Notes: generated from the sequence alone by a model not told the origin. Counted from the stretch's first letter, positions 28,128 to 36,746 are shown. The stretch is 40,871 bases of DNA from Alphaproteobacteria bacterium (GCA_028281985.1 JANQIU010000079.1:1-40871); one strand, 5' to 3'. A program made the numbers and translations.

Positions 28128-29624
28128 TCACCCGGTCGTTCCCGCGCGCCGGGCGTCGCGCACCCCCCGAAAGATCAGATACACCCAGATCGTCATTGTC
28201 AGCGCGCCGAGCGCCGCCGCAATGGGCCGATCGAAGAAACCGAGAAGATTCCCATTATCCTTTAGCATGGTGACCATGAAGTTATCTTCCACCATGGTCC
28301 CCAGAACGATCCCGAGGATCGCCGGTGCCACCGGGATGTCGTTGGCCTCCATGAAGAAGGCGACGACCCCCAGGACGAGCATGATCCAGACGGCGAAGAC
28401 CGTGCTGTTGATGGCGAAACTGCCGACGATGCAGAACACCAGGATGATCGGCATCAGGACGGCCTGGGGGACGCGCAAGACCAGTCCGGACAGACGAATG
28501 GCGGCGAACCCCACCGGGATCAGCACCAGATTGGCGCAAAGGAAGGCGACGAACACCGCATAGACCAGATCCGGGCTCTGGGTGAACACAAGCGGTCCCG
28601 GGTTGACGCCCTTCAGGTAGAGGATGCCGATGGCGATCGCGGTCACCGTGTCGCCGGGGATACCGAACACCAGGGCCGGCGTCCAAGCGCCGGCCACGGC
28701 GGCGTTGTTGGCGGAGCCGCCGTCCACGATCCCCTCGACGGCCCCCTTGCCGAAGGCCTCCGGCTTCTTGGAGAACCGCTTGGACAGGGTGAAGCTGATC
28801 CAGGCGGCGATGTCGGCACCGGCCCCGGGCAAGGATCCGATGCCGGTGCCCAGGACGCTGGATCGGACGACGTTGAGCCGGAAACGCAGCAGAATCCGGC
28901 CGATACCCGCGAACACGTTGCCAACGCTGCCCTGCTCGGGACCCCGCACCCGGGCGCCGCGGGCGACCGTCCGCAGAATCTCCGACAGCGCGAACATGCC
29001 GATCATCGCCGGTATGAAGCTGACCCCGTCGAGCAGCTCGATGCTGCCGAAGGTGAAGCGCGGGTGGCCCACGGCGACATCGATGCCGATGGTGGCGATG
29101 AACAGGCCGATGAACAGCGAAGCGAAGCTTTTCAGAACCGACGAGCCGGAGATCAACACGGCACAGGTCAGCCCCAGACAGCCCAGCCAGAAATACTCGT
29201 CGGAGCTGAACCGGATCGCGAACCGCGCCAGTTGCGGCGCCACCGCCATCAGGATGATGGTGCCGATCATCCCACCGATCGCAGCGGTCACCAGGCCGGT
29301 GCCCAGCGCGAGGTCCGCCTTGCCCTGGCGGGTCAACGCAAAGGACTCGTCGACATATGCCGCCGATGCCGGTGTCCCTGGCATGCGCAACAGGGCGCCG
29401 GGGATGTCGCCGGCAAAGATCGCCGTTGCCGTGGTGGTGACGATGGCGGCAATCGCCGGCACCGGATCCATGAAATAGGTGAGCGGCACCAGCAAGGCGA
29501 CCGACATGGTCGCGGTCAGACCCGGGATGCCGCCGACCATGACGCCATAGATCGCCGATGCGGCGATCACCAGCATCACCTCCAGATCGAGGACCAGGCC
29601 GAAGGCGCCGATGATCGCTTCCAT
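28128..29624 (-). CDS. tctA: Tripartite tricarboxylate transporter, large membrane subunit
   Basis: TctA-family permease of 498 residues, the usual size, with about eleven to twelve transmembrane segments. Family signatures: GGIPGLTATMSVALLVPLTY near the N-terminus, GDIPGALLRMPGTPASAAY, and the mid-protein repeat SLPGAGADIAAWISF with FGKGAVEGI. It pairs with TctB and takes substrate from the periplasmic TctC, driven by an ion gradient. The ATG lies nine bases after the tctB stop. TTT systems carry citrate, other carboxylates and aromatics; nothing here fixes the substrate, though hydroxy acids fit the neighbouring dehydrogenase and aldolase. Confidence 0.92.
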   Translation of the reverse strand: MEAIIGAFGLVLDLEVMLVIAASAIYGVMVGGIPGLTATMSVALLVPLTYFMDPVPAIAAIVTTTATAIFAGDIPGALLRMPGTPASAAYVDESFALTRQGKADLALGTGLVTAAIGGMIGTIILMAVAPQLARFAIRFSSDEYFWLGCLGLTCAVLISGSSVLKSFASLFIGLFIATIGIDVAVGHPRFTFGSIELLDGVSFIPAMIGMFALSEILRTVARGARVRGPEQGSVGNVFAGIGRILLRFRLNVVRSSVLGTGIGSLPGAGADIAAWISFTLSKRFSKKPEAFGKGAVEGIVDGGSANNAAVAGAWTPALVFGIPGDTVTAIAIGILYLKGVNPGPLVFTQSPDLVYAVFVAFLCANLVLIPVGFAAIRLSGLVLRVPQAVLMPIILVFCIVGSFAINSTVFAVWIMLVLGVVAFFMEANDIPVAPAILGIVLGTMVEDNFMVTMLKDNGNLLGFFDRPIAAALGALTMTIWVYLIFRGVRDARRAGTTG

Positions 29625-29633
29625 CGCGCGGTA

Positions 29634-30116
29634 CTACCAGGCGATCGGGGTCAGCAGGCCCCAGGGCAAGGGAACCCGGAGCAGCGAATAGAATGCATAA
29701 TGGATGATGAGTGGAACGGCGATGGCGAAGGGGATCAGGATCAGCAGACGCACATGCAGCTTCAGGAACAGCAGCGCGAGGATCGCCATCGCCGTCAGGT
29801 GAAAGCCCAGCCAGTCGGACAGCAATATGTAGCCCAGGGTCGCCGCCAGGACGGCCAGCAGATTGCCGGCCAGATCGCGGGACCGCATCCATGGAGCGAC
29901 ATCGATCCACGGGCCACCGTTCCGCGACCGGCGGCGGACGACACCGGTGACCATCAACCCGATGCCGCACACCCCAAGCCCGCAGCCGATGACGGTCGGG
30001 AACAGGTCCGGGCCGAAGGCCATACCGCCCAGCGTCGGAAACGTCTGGGCGTAGGCGACGACGGCGACGGCAAAGGCCAGCAGGATGGCGCCCAGGATCG
30101 TGTCGTCGACCCGCAT
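29634..30116 (-). CDS. tctB: Tripartite tricarboxylate transporter, small membrane subunit
   Basis: TctB-family protein of 160 residues with four predicted transmembrane helices: about 8-25, 40-60, 85-105 and 115-145. The opening helix runs into MAFGPDLFPTVIG, which matches the family pattern at the first periplasmic turn. It works with TctA. It lies between tctC (48 bases upstream, with a small hairpin) and tctA (nine bases downstream). Sequence conservation in TctB is low, so the call leans on size, topology and position. Confidence 0.85.
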   Translation of the reverse strand: MRVDDTILGAILLAFAVAVVAYAQTFPTLGGMAFGPDLFPTVIGCGLGVCGIGLMVTGVVRRRSRNGGPWIDVAPWMRSRDLAGNLLAVLAATLGYILLSDWLGFHLTAMAILALLFLKLHVRLLILIPFAIAVPLIIHYAFYSLLRVPLPWGLLTPIAW

Positions 30117-30146
30117 GGCGCTGCCCTACCCGCTTTGCCGCCGCCC

Positions 30147-30160
30147 GGCGTCGGAACGCC
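30147..30160 (-). other. Small hairpin after tctC
   Basis: GGCGT (30147-30151) and ACGCC (30156-30160) with a 4-base loop, in the 48-base gap between tctC and tctB. Short, but it matches the pattern of hairpins after the other binding-protein genes. Confidence 0.3.
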
Positions 30161-30164
30161 AACC

Positions 30165-31145
30165 CTACTGGGTCAGACCGATCGCCTCCATCGTGGCTCC
30201 CAGATTGGCGTCGGCCGCCTCGATGAAGGCGGTCAGGTCGGCCCGGGGCATGGACACGACTTCCGCGCCGCGGGAGTCCTTGAACTCCGCCCAGGCATCG
30301 GTCTGGACCGCTTCGGCAACCGCCTGCTCGTAGGCGCAGGCGATTTCCTCAGGCATCCCTTCCGGCCCGGAAAGGGTGATGAAGGCGGCCAGCGTCCAGG
30401 TGGTGTCGATCGCCTCCAGCGTGGTCGGGACGTCCGGCAGGGCACTCATGCGCTCGTCGTGCATGTAGGCGAGGCCCCGCAGCTCTCCGGACTCGATCAG
30501 CGCCTTGGCTTCGGACAAGGCCACGGTGACCATGTCGACGCCCCCGGCCATCAGTTCCTGCATGCCCGGCGCGGCACCCTGGCTGGGGATCCAGCGGATC
30601 GCCTCGGGATCCAGGCCCTGCTCGTTCAGCAGGCCGGCGATCGCAAGATGCCAGATGCCGCCCTGGGCCGTCCCGGACGCGGTCAGCTCGCCGGGGTTCT
30701 CCCGGGCGTAGTCGATCACTTCCTGAAGCGAGCCGAACTCGCTGTCATCCGCGACGGTGACGCTGGCCGGGACGATGTCGATCAGGGCGATCGGCGTGAT
30801 GTTGCTGGCGTCCAGTTCGGTCAGGCCAGCCCAGTGCATCATGGCGATTTCCACCGTCGCGGCACCGACGGTGTAGCCGTCGGGCTCAGCGGTGGCGATG
30901 GCGCTGTGGCCGACCACGCCGTTACCGCCGGTGCGGTTGACGACGTTGAACGGCACGCCGAAATGCTGTTCCAGCAGGCTGGCCATCATCCGGGAGTTGG
31001 CGTCCGTGCCGCCGCCCGCGCCCCAAGGCACCACATAGGTGACGGCGCGCTCGGGCACCCAATGGCAGTCTGCCAGCGCCGGTGCGGTCATTGCGGCGAT
31101 CGCCGCGGTACCGGTCAGCAGGCCGGTGAGAAGCGTTCTGGTCAT
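30165..31145 (-). CDS. tctC: Tripartite tricarboxylate transporter, periplasmic binding protein
   Basis: TctC/Bug-family binding protein of 326 residues with a Sec signal peptide (about 1-25, ending APALA). The mature start VTYVVPWGAGGGTDANSRMM is the family pocket motif. Later landmarks are NRTGGNGVVGHSAIATAEPDGYTVG and LPDVPTTLEA. It delivers a carboxylate-bearing ligand to TctAB. AAGGGGG lies seven bases before the ATG. It is separated from the upstream dehydrogenase gene by 147 bases containing a 10-bp hairpin, so it may be expressed more highly than its operon partners. Confidence 0.92.
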   Translation of the reverse strand: MTRTLLTGLLTGTAAIAAMTAPALADCHWVPERAVTYVVPWGAGGGTDANSRMMASLLEQHFGVPFNVVNRTGGNGVVGHSAIATAEPDGYTVGAATVEIAMMHWAGLTELDASNITPIALIDIVPASVTVADDSEFGSLQEVIDYARENPGELTASGTAQGGIWHLAIAGLLNEQGLDPEAIRWIPSQGAAPGMQELMAGGVDMVTVALSEAKALIESGELRGLAYMHDERMSALPDVPTTLEAIDTTWTLAAFITLSGPEGMPEEIACAYEQAVAEAVQTDAWAEFKDSRGAEVVSMPRADLTAFIEAADANLGATMEAIGLTQ

Positions 31146-31171
31146 GCGAATACCCCCTTCGTTTTTTTGCC

Positions 31172-31215
31172 GGGGTGCCGGATTCGGTATTGGGTGCCTC
31201 CCGGCCCGGCACCCC
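31172..31215 (-). other. 10-bp hairpin before tctC
   Basis: Arms GGGGTGCCGG (31172-31181) and CCGGCACCCC (31206-31215) with a 24-base loop, just upstream of the tctC ribosome site. It could attenuate read-through or stabilise the 5' end of processed tctC mRNA. Its position relative to the dehydrogenase stop (31293) argues against a simple terminator. Confidence 0.4.
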
Positions 31216-31292
31216 CTCCGTACCGGGAATCATGAAAGGACAACGCCCTGTCGGGCAAGGCTAATTCTCCAACTGGTTAATTCGCCTTTCGC

Positions 31293-32171
31293 TCAGTCCT
31301 CCAGTCCGGCGGCTTCGAACTGCAGCTTGTGCAGGGCCGACGCGTTCAGGTCGCCAAGCCCCCGGTTCACGGCCGTCTGGTAGAACTCGGCGATCTGTCC
31401 GGCGTTGGGAACGGGCACGCCGCTGGCTTTGGCAAAGGTACCGATCAGCCGCGCGTCCTTGAGCATGTGCTTCAGGTAGAAGAACGGTTCGAACGCGCCG
31501 CCCAGGCTGGCCCGGCCAACTCCCCGGATCAAACCGGAGGAAAAATCGGTGACGTCCAGCACGCCCATCACCGCATCGGGATTCAGTCCGGTCTTGCGCG
31601 CAAGCGACAAGGCCTCGCCAAGCGACGCCATCTGGGCCGCCACCAGCAGATTGCCGACAAGCTTCATCCGCGCGCCGGACCCCGTCGGACCCAGGTAATG
31701 CACCGTGGCGGCCATCGTCTCCAGGATCGGCTTGACGCTGTCGAACGCCGCCGGCGGACCGCCGCACACGAAATCGAGCCGGCCTTCCCAGGCCTCACCC
31801 TTGGATCCGAACACGGGGCAGTCCAGGACCGGCACGGCCCGGCTCTGTCCCTGGGCGAACAGATCGACGGTCACCTCCGGATCGGTGGTGGTGGCGTCGA
31901 TCACCGTGGCTTCCGGCGCCACATGGGCCAGCAGACCGCCCTCGCCTTCGTAGACCTCCCGCTGGGCGTCCGGGCCGGTCAGGCACAGGGCAACGACCGG
32001 CTTGCCCGCCACCGCTTCGGCGATGGTTGCGGCCACCGTGGCGCCGGCCAGATCATCCTCGAGCGCCCGGGACGAGCGGTTCCAGACGGTCACGTCGTGA
32101 CCGGCTTTCAACAGGTTGCGCACCATGCCCCGGCCCATGATGCCAAGGCCCAGAAAGGCAATCTCCGTCAT
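31293..32171 (-). CDS. NAD(P)-dependent beta-hydroxyacid dehydrogenase
   Basis: Member of the 3-hydroxyisobutyrate / tartronate semialdehyde / tetronate dehydrogenase family, 292 residues. An N-terminal Rossmann fold with GLGIMGRGM (8-16), substrate-loop PVFGSKGEAWEG (119-130), and catalytic Lys170 with Asn174 in MKLVGN. The usual substrate loop has a Ser-Gly-Gly; here FGS replaces it, as in some glyoxylate reductase-type relatives. AAGGAG precedes the ATG. It follows dhaL by 21 bases and precedes the tctCBA genes. With the aldolases it recalls four-carbon acid-sugar pathways (erythronate/threonate), but the DUF1537-type kinase of those pathways is absent, so the substrate stays open. Confidence 0.85.
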   Translation of the reverse strand: MTEIAFLGLGIMGRGMVRNLLKAGHDVTVWNRSSRALEDDLAGATVAATIAEAVAGKPVVALCLTGPDAQREVYEGEGGLLAHVAPEATVIDATTTDPEVTVDLFAQGQSRAVPVLDCPVFGSKGEAWEGRLDFVCGGPPAAFDSVKPILETMAATVHYLGPTGSGARMKLVGNLLVAAQMASLGEALSLARKTGLNPDAVMGVLDVTDFSSGLIRGVGRASLGGAFEPFFYLKHMLKDARLIGTFAKASGVPVPNAGQIAEFYQTAVNRGLGDLNASALHKLQFEAAGLED

Positions 32172-32192
32172 GGTCGTCTCCTTCCCGAGAGG

Positions 32193-32798
32193 TCAGCGCG
32201 GCAGGGCCTGCACCACCCGCAGGAACGCCAGCATACCTGGATCGTCCAGGCCAACGCTCTTGTCGCCCCAGATGCGCGCTCGGCCGACCTTGTTGGGTTT
32301 GTCGCGATAGCTGTCGAGCGCGGCTTGGGCGCCGCCCTCAACAGCGTTTCGCACCGCGGCAGGGTCGTCGAGCCCGGCCGAGCGATCGCGGGCCTCGGCC
32401 AGGGCGTCCAGCACCGTCTTGTCGCCCAGGCTGGCCTTGCCGCGCGCCATCATGGCCTGCAGCGCGCCGTCCAGCAGAAGCGAGACCTCGGTATGCGGCA
32501 CCTCGGTGCGGCCCTTCAGCGCCTTGGCGGCGCTCATCAGGCCGGTAGCCGTCAGCGTGCCATAGCTGGAGGACGCCGCCTTGGTCACCGCCTGGGCGCA
32601 TCTCATCAACGCCTGGCCCAGATCGTCGGGCAAGTCGGGCAGCACGTCTGCCACCGCCCGGCTGGCCCGGTTCATCGTAACCCCCAGATCGCCGTCGCCC
32701 AGTTTGCCGTCCGCGGTGTTCAGCTCCTCCGCGCAGCCTTCCATGGCATCAGCGATGGCCGACAGACCGTTGCGCAGCGCCTCGACAGTCAGCGGCAT
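32193..32798 (-). CDS. dhaL: Dihydroxyacetone kinase-like, ADP/ATP-binding subunit L
   Basis: Nucleotide-binding half of a two-subunit ketose kinase, 201 residues, all-helical barrel. The Mg-nucleotide motif LNTADGKLGDGDLGVTM holds the three Asp ligands (D30, D35, D37). The nucleotide clamp SSSYGTLTATGLMSAAKAL and C-terminal GKASLGDKTVLDAL are also DhaL hallmarks. It follows dhaK by three bases. No DhaM phosphotransferase subunit is visible, so the pair may use ATP directly, or DhaM may be elsewhere. The sugar substrate is set by DhaK. Confidence 0.88.
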   Translation of the reverse strand: MPLTVEALRNGLSAIADAMEGCAEELNTADGKLGDGDLGVTMNRASRAVADVLPDLPDDLGQALMRCAQAVTKAASSSYGTLTATGLMSAAKALKGRTEVPHTEVSLLLDGALQAMMARGKASLGDKTVLDALAEARDRSAGLDDPAAVRNAVEGGAQAALDSYRDKPNKVGRARIWGDKSVGLDDPGMLAFLRVVQALPR

Positions 32799-32801
32799 GG
32801 C

Positions 32802-33803
32802 TCACTGCACCCGCCAGAAGGCACAGTCGGCCGGCGCCCTCAGATAACCCTCCAACTCGTCGTCCAGCTTGCACAGCGTGAACGATACGCCGGTCATCTC
32901 CATCGAGGTGGCATACCGGCCGACCAGCGGCATGACGATGGTCGCCCCCGCCCCTTCCAGCCGTGCCTTGACCACGCGATAGAGGATGTAAAGCTCCTCC
33001 GGCGGGGTGGCGCCCAGGCTGTTGACCATGATCGACACCCGGTCGCCGGACGCCAGCGGCATGTCCTTCAGAAGGAAGTCCATCATCTCCTCGGCGATCG
33101 GGTCGGCGGTTTTCAACGCGCCCCGCCACACACCAGGTTCGCCATGGATGCCCATGCCCATTTCCATCTCGGTTTCGCCGATCTGGAAGGTCGGCTTGCC
33201 CGCCTGGGGCACCGTGCAGGGCGTCAGCGCCGCACCGATGCTTCGGCAGGCATTCGCCGCCTTCTGGGCGATGCGCGTGACCTCCTCCAGGTTCTCGCCG
33301 GCCTCGGCGGCCGCCCCGGCGATCTTGAAGGCATAGACCATGCCGGCCACGCCGCGCCGCTTCTCGTGCTCCGCGGCCGGCGCCGAGGCGACGTCGTCGG
33401 TGAGCAGCACGGTGGTGGTGGCGATGTCCTCCATCTCCACCATGTCGCCGGCCATGTCGAAATTCATGATGTCGCCGCCGTAATTGCCGTAGAGGCGCAA
33501 CACTCCTTTGCCGCCGTTGGCGATGCGGATGGCGTCGGCCATCTGCTCGACCGACGGCGAGGCGAACACGTCGCCGATGGCGCATGCGTCCAGCAGCCCC
33601 CGGCCGACATAGCCGGTGAACACCGGCAGATGCCCCGACCCGCCGCCGGTGACGATGCCGACCTTGCCCTGAAACGGCGCCCCCGGCCTGTGGATCACCC
33701 GCCCGCCGTCGCCGCCCTGGGCATAGTGCTCGGGATGCGCGGCCACCAGGCCCTGCAACATCTCGTCAACGTAGGCGTAAGGGTCGTTCAGGATCTTCTT
33801 CAT
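32802..33803 (-). CDS. dhaK: Dihydroxyacetone kinase-like, substrate-binding subunit K
   Basis: Substrate-binding half of a DhaK-type kinase, 333 residues. Active-site residues known from E. coli DhaK are present: His58 (GGGSGHLP), Asp111 (GNYGGD), and the covalent substrate-binding His220 (MGIHGEPG). The usual Glu after the first His is Leu59, and PVFTGYVG replaces the common PAH/PMH-type segment, so a ketose other than dihydroxyacetone, such as a tetrulose, is possible (inference). The call is therefore to the family rather than the substrate. 168 bases with two hairpins separate it from the ABC binding-protein gene upstream; dhaL follows after three bases. Confidence 0.88.
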   Translation of the reverse strand: MKKILNDPYAYVDEMLQGLVAAHPEHYAQGGDGGRVIHRPGAPFQGKVGIVTGGGSGHLPVFTGYVGRGLLDACAIGDVFASPSVEQMADAIRIANGGKGVLRLYGNYGGDIMNFDMAGDMVEMEDIATTTVLLTDDVASAPAAEHEKRRGVAGMVYAFKIAGAAAEAGENLEEVTRIAQKAANACRSIGAALTPCTVPQAGKPTFQIGETEMEMGMGIHGEPGVWRGALKTADPIAEEMMDFLLKDMPLASGDRVSIMVNSLGATPPEELYILYRVVKARLEGAGATIVMPLVGRYATSMEMTGVSFTLCKLDDELEGYLRAPADCAFWRVQ

Positions 33804-33914
33804 CGTCAGCTCCCGTCACAGGAAGGGGGCGGCGCCCGACGCCCGCCACGAGGGTTCATCGACCTGTCTGTCCCGCTGTCGCTGACGGCCGATCCGCCGG
33901 CCGCCAGGGAAAGC

Positions 33915-33965
33915 GGGGCGGATGGCGCCGCCACCCGCCCCAGACTGGTTATCGCGGTCCGCGAT
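33915..33965 (-). other. Tandem hairpins after the ABC binding-protein gene
   Basis: The first is the palindrome ATCGCGG-T-CCGCGAT (33951-33965), seven bases past the binding-protein stop. The second has arms GGGGCGG (33915-33921) and CCGCCCC (33935-33941), an internal TGGC/GCCA, and a G-U wobble that forms only in minus-strand RNA, giving a continuous 12-bp stem with a 3-base loop. This points to an RNA role in the operon's direction, either stabilising the upstream message or reducing read-through to dhaK. Confidence 0.55.
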
Positions 33966-33971
33966 CGCTCC

Positions 33972-35537
33972 TCAGATCTGGTACCCCAGCGCCCGGGCCC
34001 CATCGAGGAAGTTCTGGTACTGAGAGCGCTGGCTGTCGATGCCGAGGCGCTGGACGATCTGGGTCCACTCCTCGGCCGCCTCGTCAAGCGCCTGCTGGCT
34101 GGTCAGCTCGCCGGCTACCGCCTTGGAGATGTTCCGCCCCAGGGCATCGGCGTATTCCGGCGTGCCTTCCCAGTAGAACTGCGGATAGCCGACCTCGACA
34201 TTGGCCAGGCCGCCGTCCAGGTGATCGCGCGCCCGCTCGAAGGTCGAGAAGATGCCGGCGTTGGTCGACCAGAGGTCATTGTCGGTGCCGCGCTGCGGGT
34301 TCGGCTGGGTGTACAGCGTTGCCGCAGCGTCCGTGTAGTGCGACGCGCCGAACGGGTCGGAGCCGCAATACTCGTCGGCGACGATCTCGTTGGAGATCGA
34401 CGGGTGCGACATGCGGTAGAGGAAGTGGAAGGCCGCCCGCTTGGTCTCTTCCGGCAAGCTGGCCGGGATGGCGCCGGTGCGGCACCATAGCGAGATCGCC
34501 CGGTGCAGGATGCTGCCGTCGGCCTGCTCCCAGCCAGGCACGATGGCCGCGCCCTGGTCTTCGGCCAGTTCCAGGCCCTGCTGCTGCACGGTGAATTCGG
34601 CCATGTCGATCCACCAGATCGACATCACGTCGGCGCCCGACTGCCAGCGCTGGATGGTCTGGGCCAGGTCCATCGACTCGCTGCCGGGCGGGCCGAAGGC
34701 GATGATCTCCTTGAACATGTCGAGCGCTTCGACCGCGCCGGCCGAATTGATGCCCGGGGTCATGTTCTCGCCCTCGAAGTAGTTCACCCCCTTCGAAGCG
34801 GCGACGTCCATCCAGAAGCCCCAGCCGAAGTTCGGCGGGTTGACGACCATGGAGGTGCCGTAGACGCCGTTGGCCGACAGTTCCTCGGTGAAGAACTGGG
34901 TGCATTCCAGGAAGTGCGGCCAAGTCCTGGGCACTTCCAGTTCGCGCTGGAACCGCTGGCTGAACTTCCGCTGCAGTTCCGGGTCGTTGAAGTACTGCTT
35001 GCGGTAATGGAGGATGTGGATGTCGCCGTCGAGCATGATGCCGAAGCGCTGGCCGTTCCACTTGGTGTAGAACTCGCCATAGGCCGGCATCACCCAGTCC
35101 AGGTACTCCTGGGCGTCGGCGTACTCATCGAAATAGGCGTCCAGCGGTTCCAGCCGGCCGGTCTCGGCGAAGGCGCCGAAGAACAGGCTGGGGAACTGTA
35201 CGAAGTCGAAGCGGGGCCGGCGGGACAGAAGCTGGGGCAGCACCTTGGCGACGGTGTCACCGCCTTCGTACATCTCGCGGCTGCTGATGCTGACGCCGGC
35301 GGCTTCCTGGAAATGGGGCGACAGCCACAAGGGGGCATGCAGCCAGTTGGAGTCCTGGAAGTAGCTCAGCTCCACATTGTTGAACCTGCCGTTCGGCGGG
35401 GCCAGGATCGACGGATCAAAGCCCTGCGCCCGGGCCGGACGGCCGCCCAGGGCCAGCCGGCTGCCGGCCAGGGCACCCGCCCCGGCGGCCGCACCACGCA
35501 TGAACTTGCGGCGTGTCAGACCACGAAAGATACCCAT
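33972..35537 (-). CDS. ABC importer solute-binding protein with Tat signal
   Basis: Large CUT1-type extracellular binding protein, 521 residues. The N-terminus carries a twin-arginine motif, TRRKFMRGAAAG, followed by a hydrophobic stretch and an ARAQG cleavage site near residue 38, so export is probably folded via Tat. The body shows family landmarks such as FDFVQFPSLFFGAFAETGRL (hinge region) and MLDGDIHILHYRKQYF. The many Trp and Tyr in the second half suit sugar or polyol binding. The ATG at 35537 has GGGAGGAA at good spacing. It is encoded after the two ATPase genes and flanked by hairpins. The substrate is unknown; the neighbouring mtnK and dhaKL suggest a modified pentose, short ketose or polyol. 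Confidence 0.85.
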   Translation of the reverse strand: MGIFRGLTRRKFMRGAAAGAGALAGSRLALGGRPARAQGFDPSILAPPNGRFNNVELSYFQDSNWLHAPLWLSPHFQEAAGVSISSREMYEGGDTVAKVLPQLLSRRPRFDFVQFPSLFFGAFAETGRLEPLDAYFDEYADAQEYLDWVMPAYGEFYTKWNGQRFGIMLDGDIHILHYRKQYFNDPELQRKFSQRFQRELEVPRTWPHFLECTQFFTEELSANGVYGTSMVVNPPNFGWGFWMDVAASKGVNYFEGENMTPGINSAGAVEALDMFKEIIAFGPPGSESMDLAQTIQRWQSGADVMSIWWIDMAEFTVQQQGLELAEDQGAAIVPGWEQADGSILHRAISLWCRTGAIPASLPEETKRAAFHFLYRMSHPSISNEIVADEYCGSDPFGASHYTDAAATLYTQPNPQRGTDNDLWSTNAGIFSTFERARDHLDGGLANVEVGYPQFYWEGTPEYADALGRNISKAVAGELTSQQALDEAAEEWTQIVQRLGIDSQRSQYQNFLDGARALGYQI

Positions 35538-35571
35538 CGCGCTTCCTCCCAATCTGTGCGGTCGGGACGTC

Positions 35572-35590
35572 CCGCCGCGGTTGTCGGCGG
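35572..35590 (-). other. Hairpin before the ABC binding-protein gene
   Basis: CCGCCG (35572-35577) and CGGCGG (35585-35590) with a 7-base loop, between the ATPase stop (35621) and the binding-protein start. The stem sequence is identical to that before rhaS. Confidence 0.4.
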
Positions 35591-35620
35591 CCGCGCGACC
35601 GGCGGCCGTCGGGTCAGTTT

Positions 35621-36727
35621 CTAGGCCACGAACACTTCCGTCTGCGGATCGAAGACCATCACGTCCGACGGCCGGTAGTGGAACGTCACGTCCTCGCCGG
35701 GCGCGACCTGGAACTCCGGGGGCGCGGTCAGTCGGATCTGCGCATCGCCGCTGGCGACGGTGACGATCGACTGTTCGCCCAGGAACTCGTCCAGGACCAC
35801 CCGCGCGGTCAGCGCCGCCTTGTCCGGACCCGGGTGGACCGAGATGTTCTGCGGCCGGATGCCGATGGACACTCGCTTCAGACCGTCGCGGCGGATGGCC
35901 GCCAGGCGTTCCGGATCGGGTTGGAAGCGCAGGTCGGTCCCGTCCACCGCCAGGGCCATGGCGCCATCCGCCCCGTCCACCTGGGCTTCCAGGAAATTGG
36001 TCGGCGGCTCGCCGATGAAGTCGGCGACGAACCGGTTGGCCGGGCGGTCGTAAAGCTCGTCGCGCGTGCCGAACTGCTGCAGCCTGGCGTTCGACATCAC
36101 CGCCACCCGATCCGACAGGGCCAGCGCCTCCATCTGGTCGTGGGTGACGTAGATCGTGGTGCGCCCCACCGACTGGTGGATGCGCCGCAGTTCGAACAGC
36201 ATCTGGAACTTCAGATGCGCATCCAGATGGCTCATCACCTCGTCCAGGATGAACGCGGCCGGTTCACGGATCAGGGCGCGGCCCAGGCTGACCCGCTGCT
36301 GCTCGCCACCGGAGAGCTGGCGCGGCCGGGACCCCAACAGATGTTCGATCCGCAGCATCTTGGCCACGGCGTCGATCCGGCGTTTGCGTTCCACCTTGTC
36401 GACATTGCGGACGTCCAGCGGGAATCCCAGATTGTCGGCGATGGTGAAGGTCGGATAGAGGGCGTAGGTTTCGAACGCCATCGCCACGTTGCGCTGTTCG
36501 GGCGACAGGTCGTTCATCGGCTGGCCGTCGAAGGCGACCGTGCCGCTGGTGATCGCCTCCAACCCGACGATCATCCGCAGGGTCGAGGTCTTGCCGCAGC
36601 CCGACGGCCCGAGCAGGGCGACAAACTCCCCATCCTCGACCGTCAGGTTCAGGTCTTCGACCGCATGAACCGGCCCGTGCCGGGACGGATAGACCTTATT
36701 GACGTCGGTCAGGGTGACCTGCGCCAT
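35621..36727 (-). CDS. ABC importer ATPase 1 (MalK/UgpC-like)
   Basis: Cytoplasmic ATPase of a CUT1-type importer, 368 residues: a nucleotide-binding domain (1-235) plus a C-terminal OB-fold TOBE region (IGIRPQNI, then VTFHYRP). Walker A GPSGCGKT (40-47), signature LSGGEQQR (138-145), Walker B AFILDE with Glu163, and H-loop His196. Unusual: the Q-loop, normally FQSYALYP, reads FETYALYP, so Gln is replaced by Glu86; and the Pro after the Walker B Glu is Val. A purine-rich GGAGGAGGGG precedes the ATG. It lies 19 bases after the second ATPase gene; the two probably form a heterodimer. Confidence 0.9.
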   Translation of the reverse strand: MAQVTLTDVNKVYPSRHGPVHAVEDLNLTVEDGEFVALLGPSGCGKTSTLRMIVGLEAITSGTVAFDGQPMNDLSPEQRNVAMAFETYALYPTFTIADNLGFPLDVRNVDKVERKRRIDAVAKMLRIEHLLGSRPRQLSGGEQQRVSLGRALIREPAAFILDEVMSHLDAHLKFQMLFELRRIHQSVGRTTIYVTHDQMEALALSDRVAVMSNARLQQFGTRDELYDRPANRFVADFIGEPPTNFLEAQVDGADGAMALAVDGTDLRFQPDPERLAAIRRDGLKRVSIGIRPQNISVHPGPDKAALTARVVLDEFLGEQSIVTVASGDAQIRLTAPPEFQVAPGEDVTFHYRPSDVMVFDPQTEVFVA

Positions 36728-36746
36728 CCTCGCCCCTCCTCCGCGG

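Noticed and set aside
31157-31168. CTTCG followed by seven T on the plus strand, looking like an intrinsic terminator
   Set aside because: The preceding stem is only four base pairs and no plus-strand gene ends there; on the minus strand the run is A, part of the tctC leader.
29064-31235. A 723-codon open frame antisense to tctA, tctB and tctC
   Set aside because: Same cause; the real genes on the minus strand have clear family motifs and ribosome sites.
31329-34490. A 1053-codon open frame on the plus strand opposite the dehydrogenase, dhaL and dhaK
   Set aside because: It is antisense to well-supported genes and is a mirror frame caused by high third-position GC; its His/Arg/Gln-rich translation has no domains.
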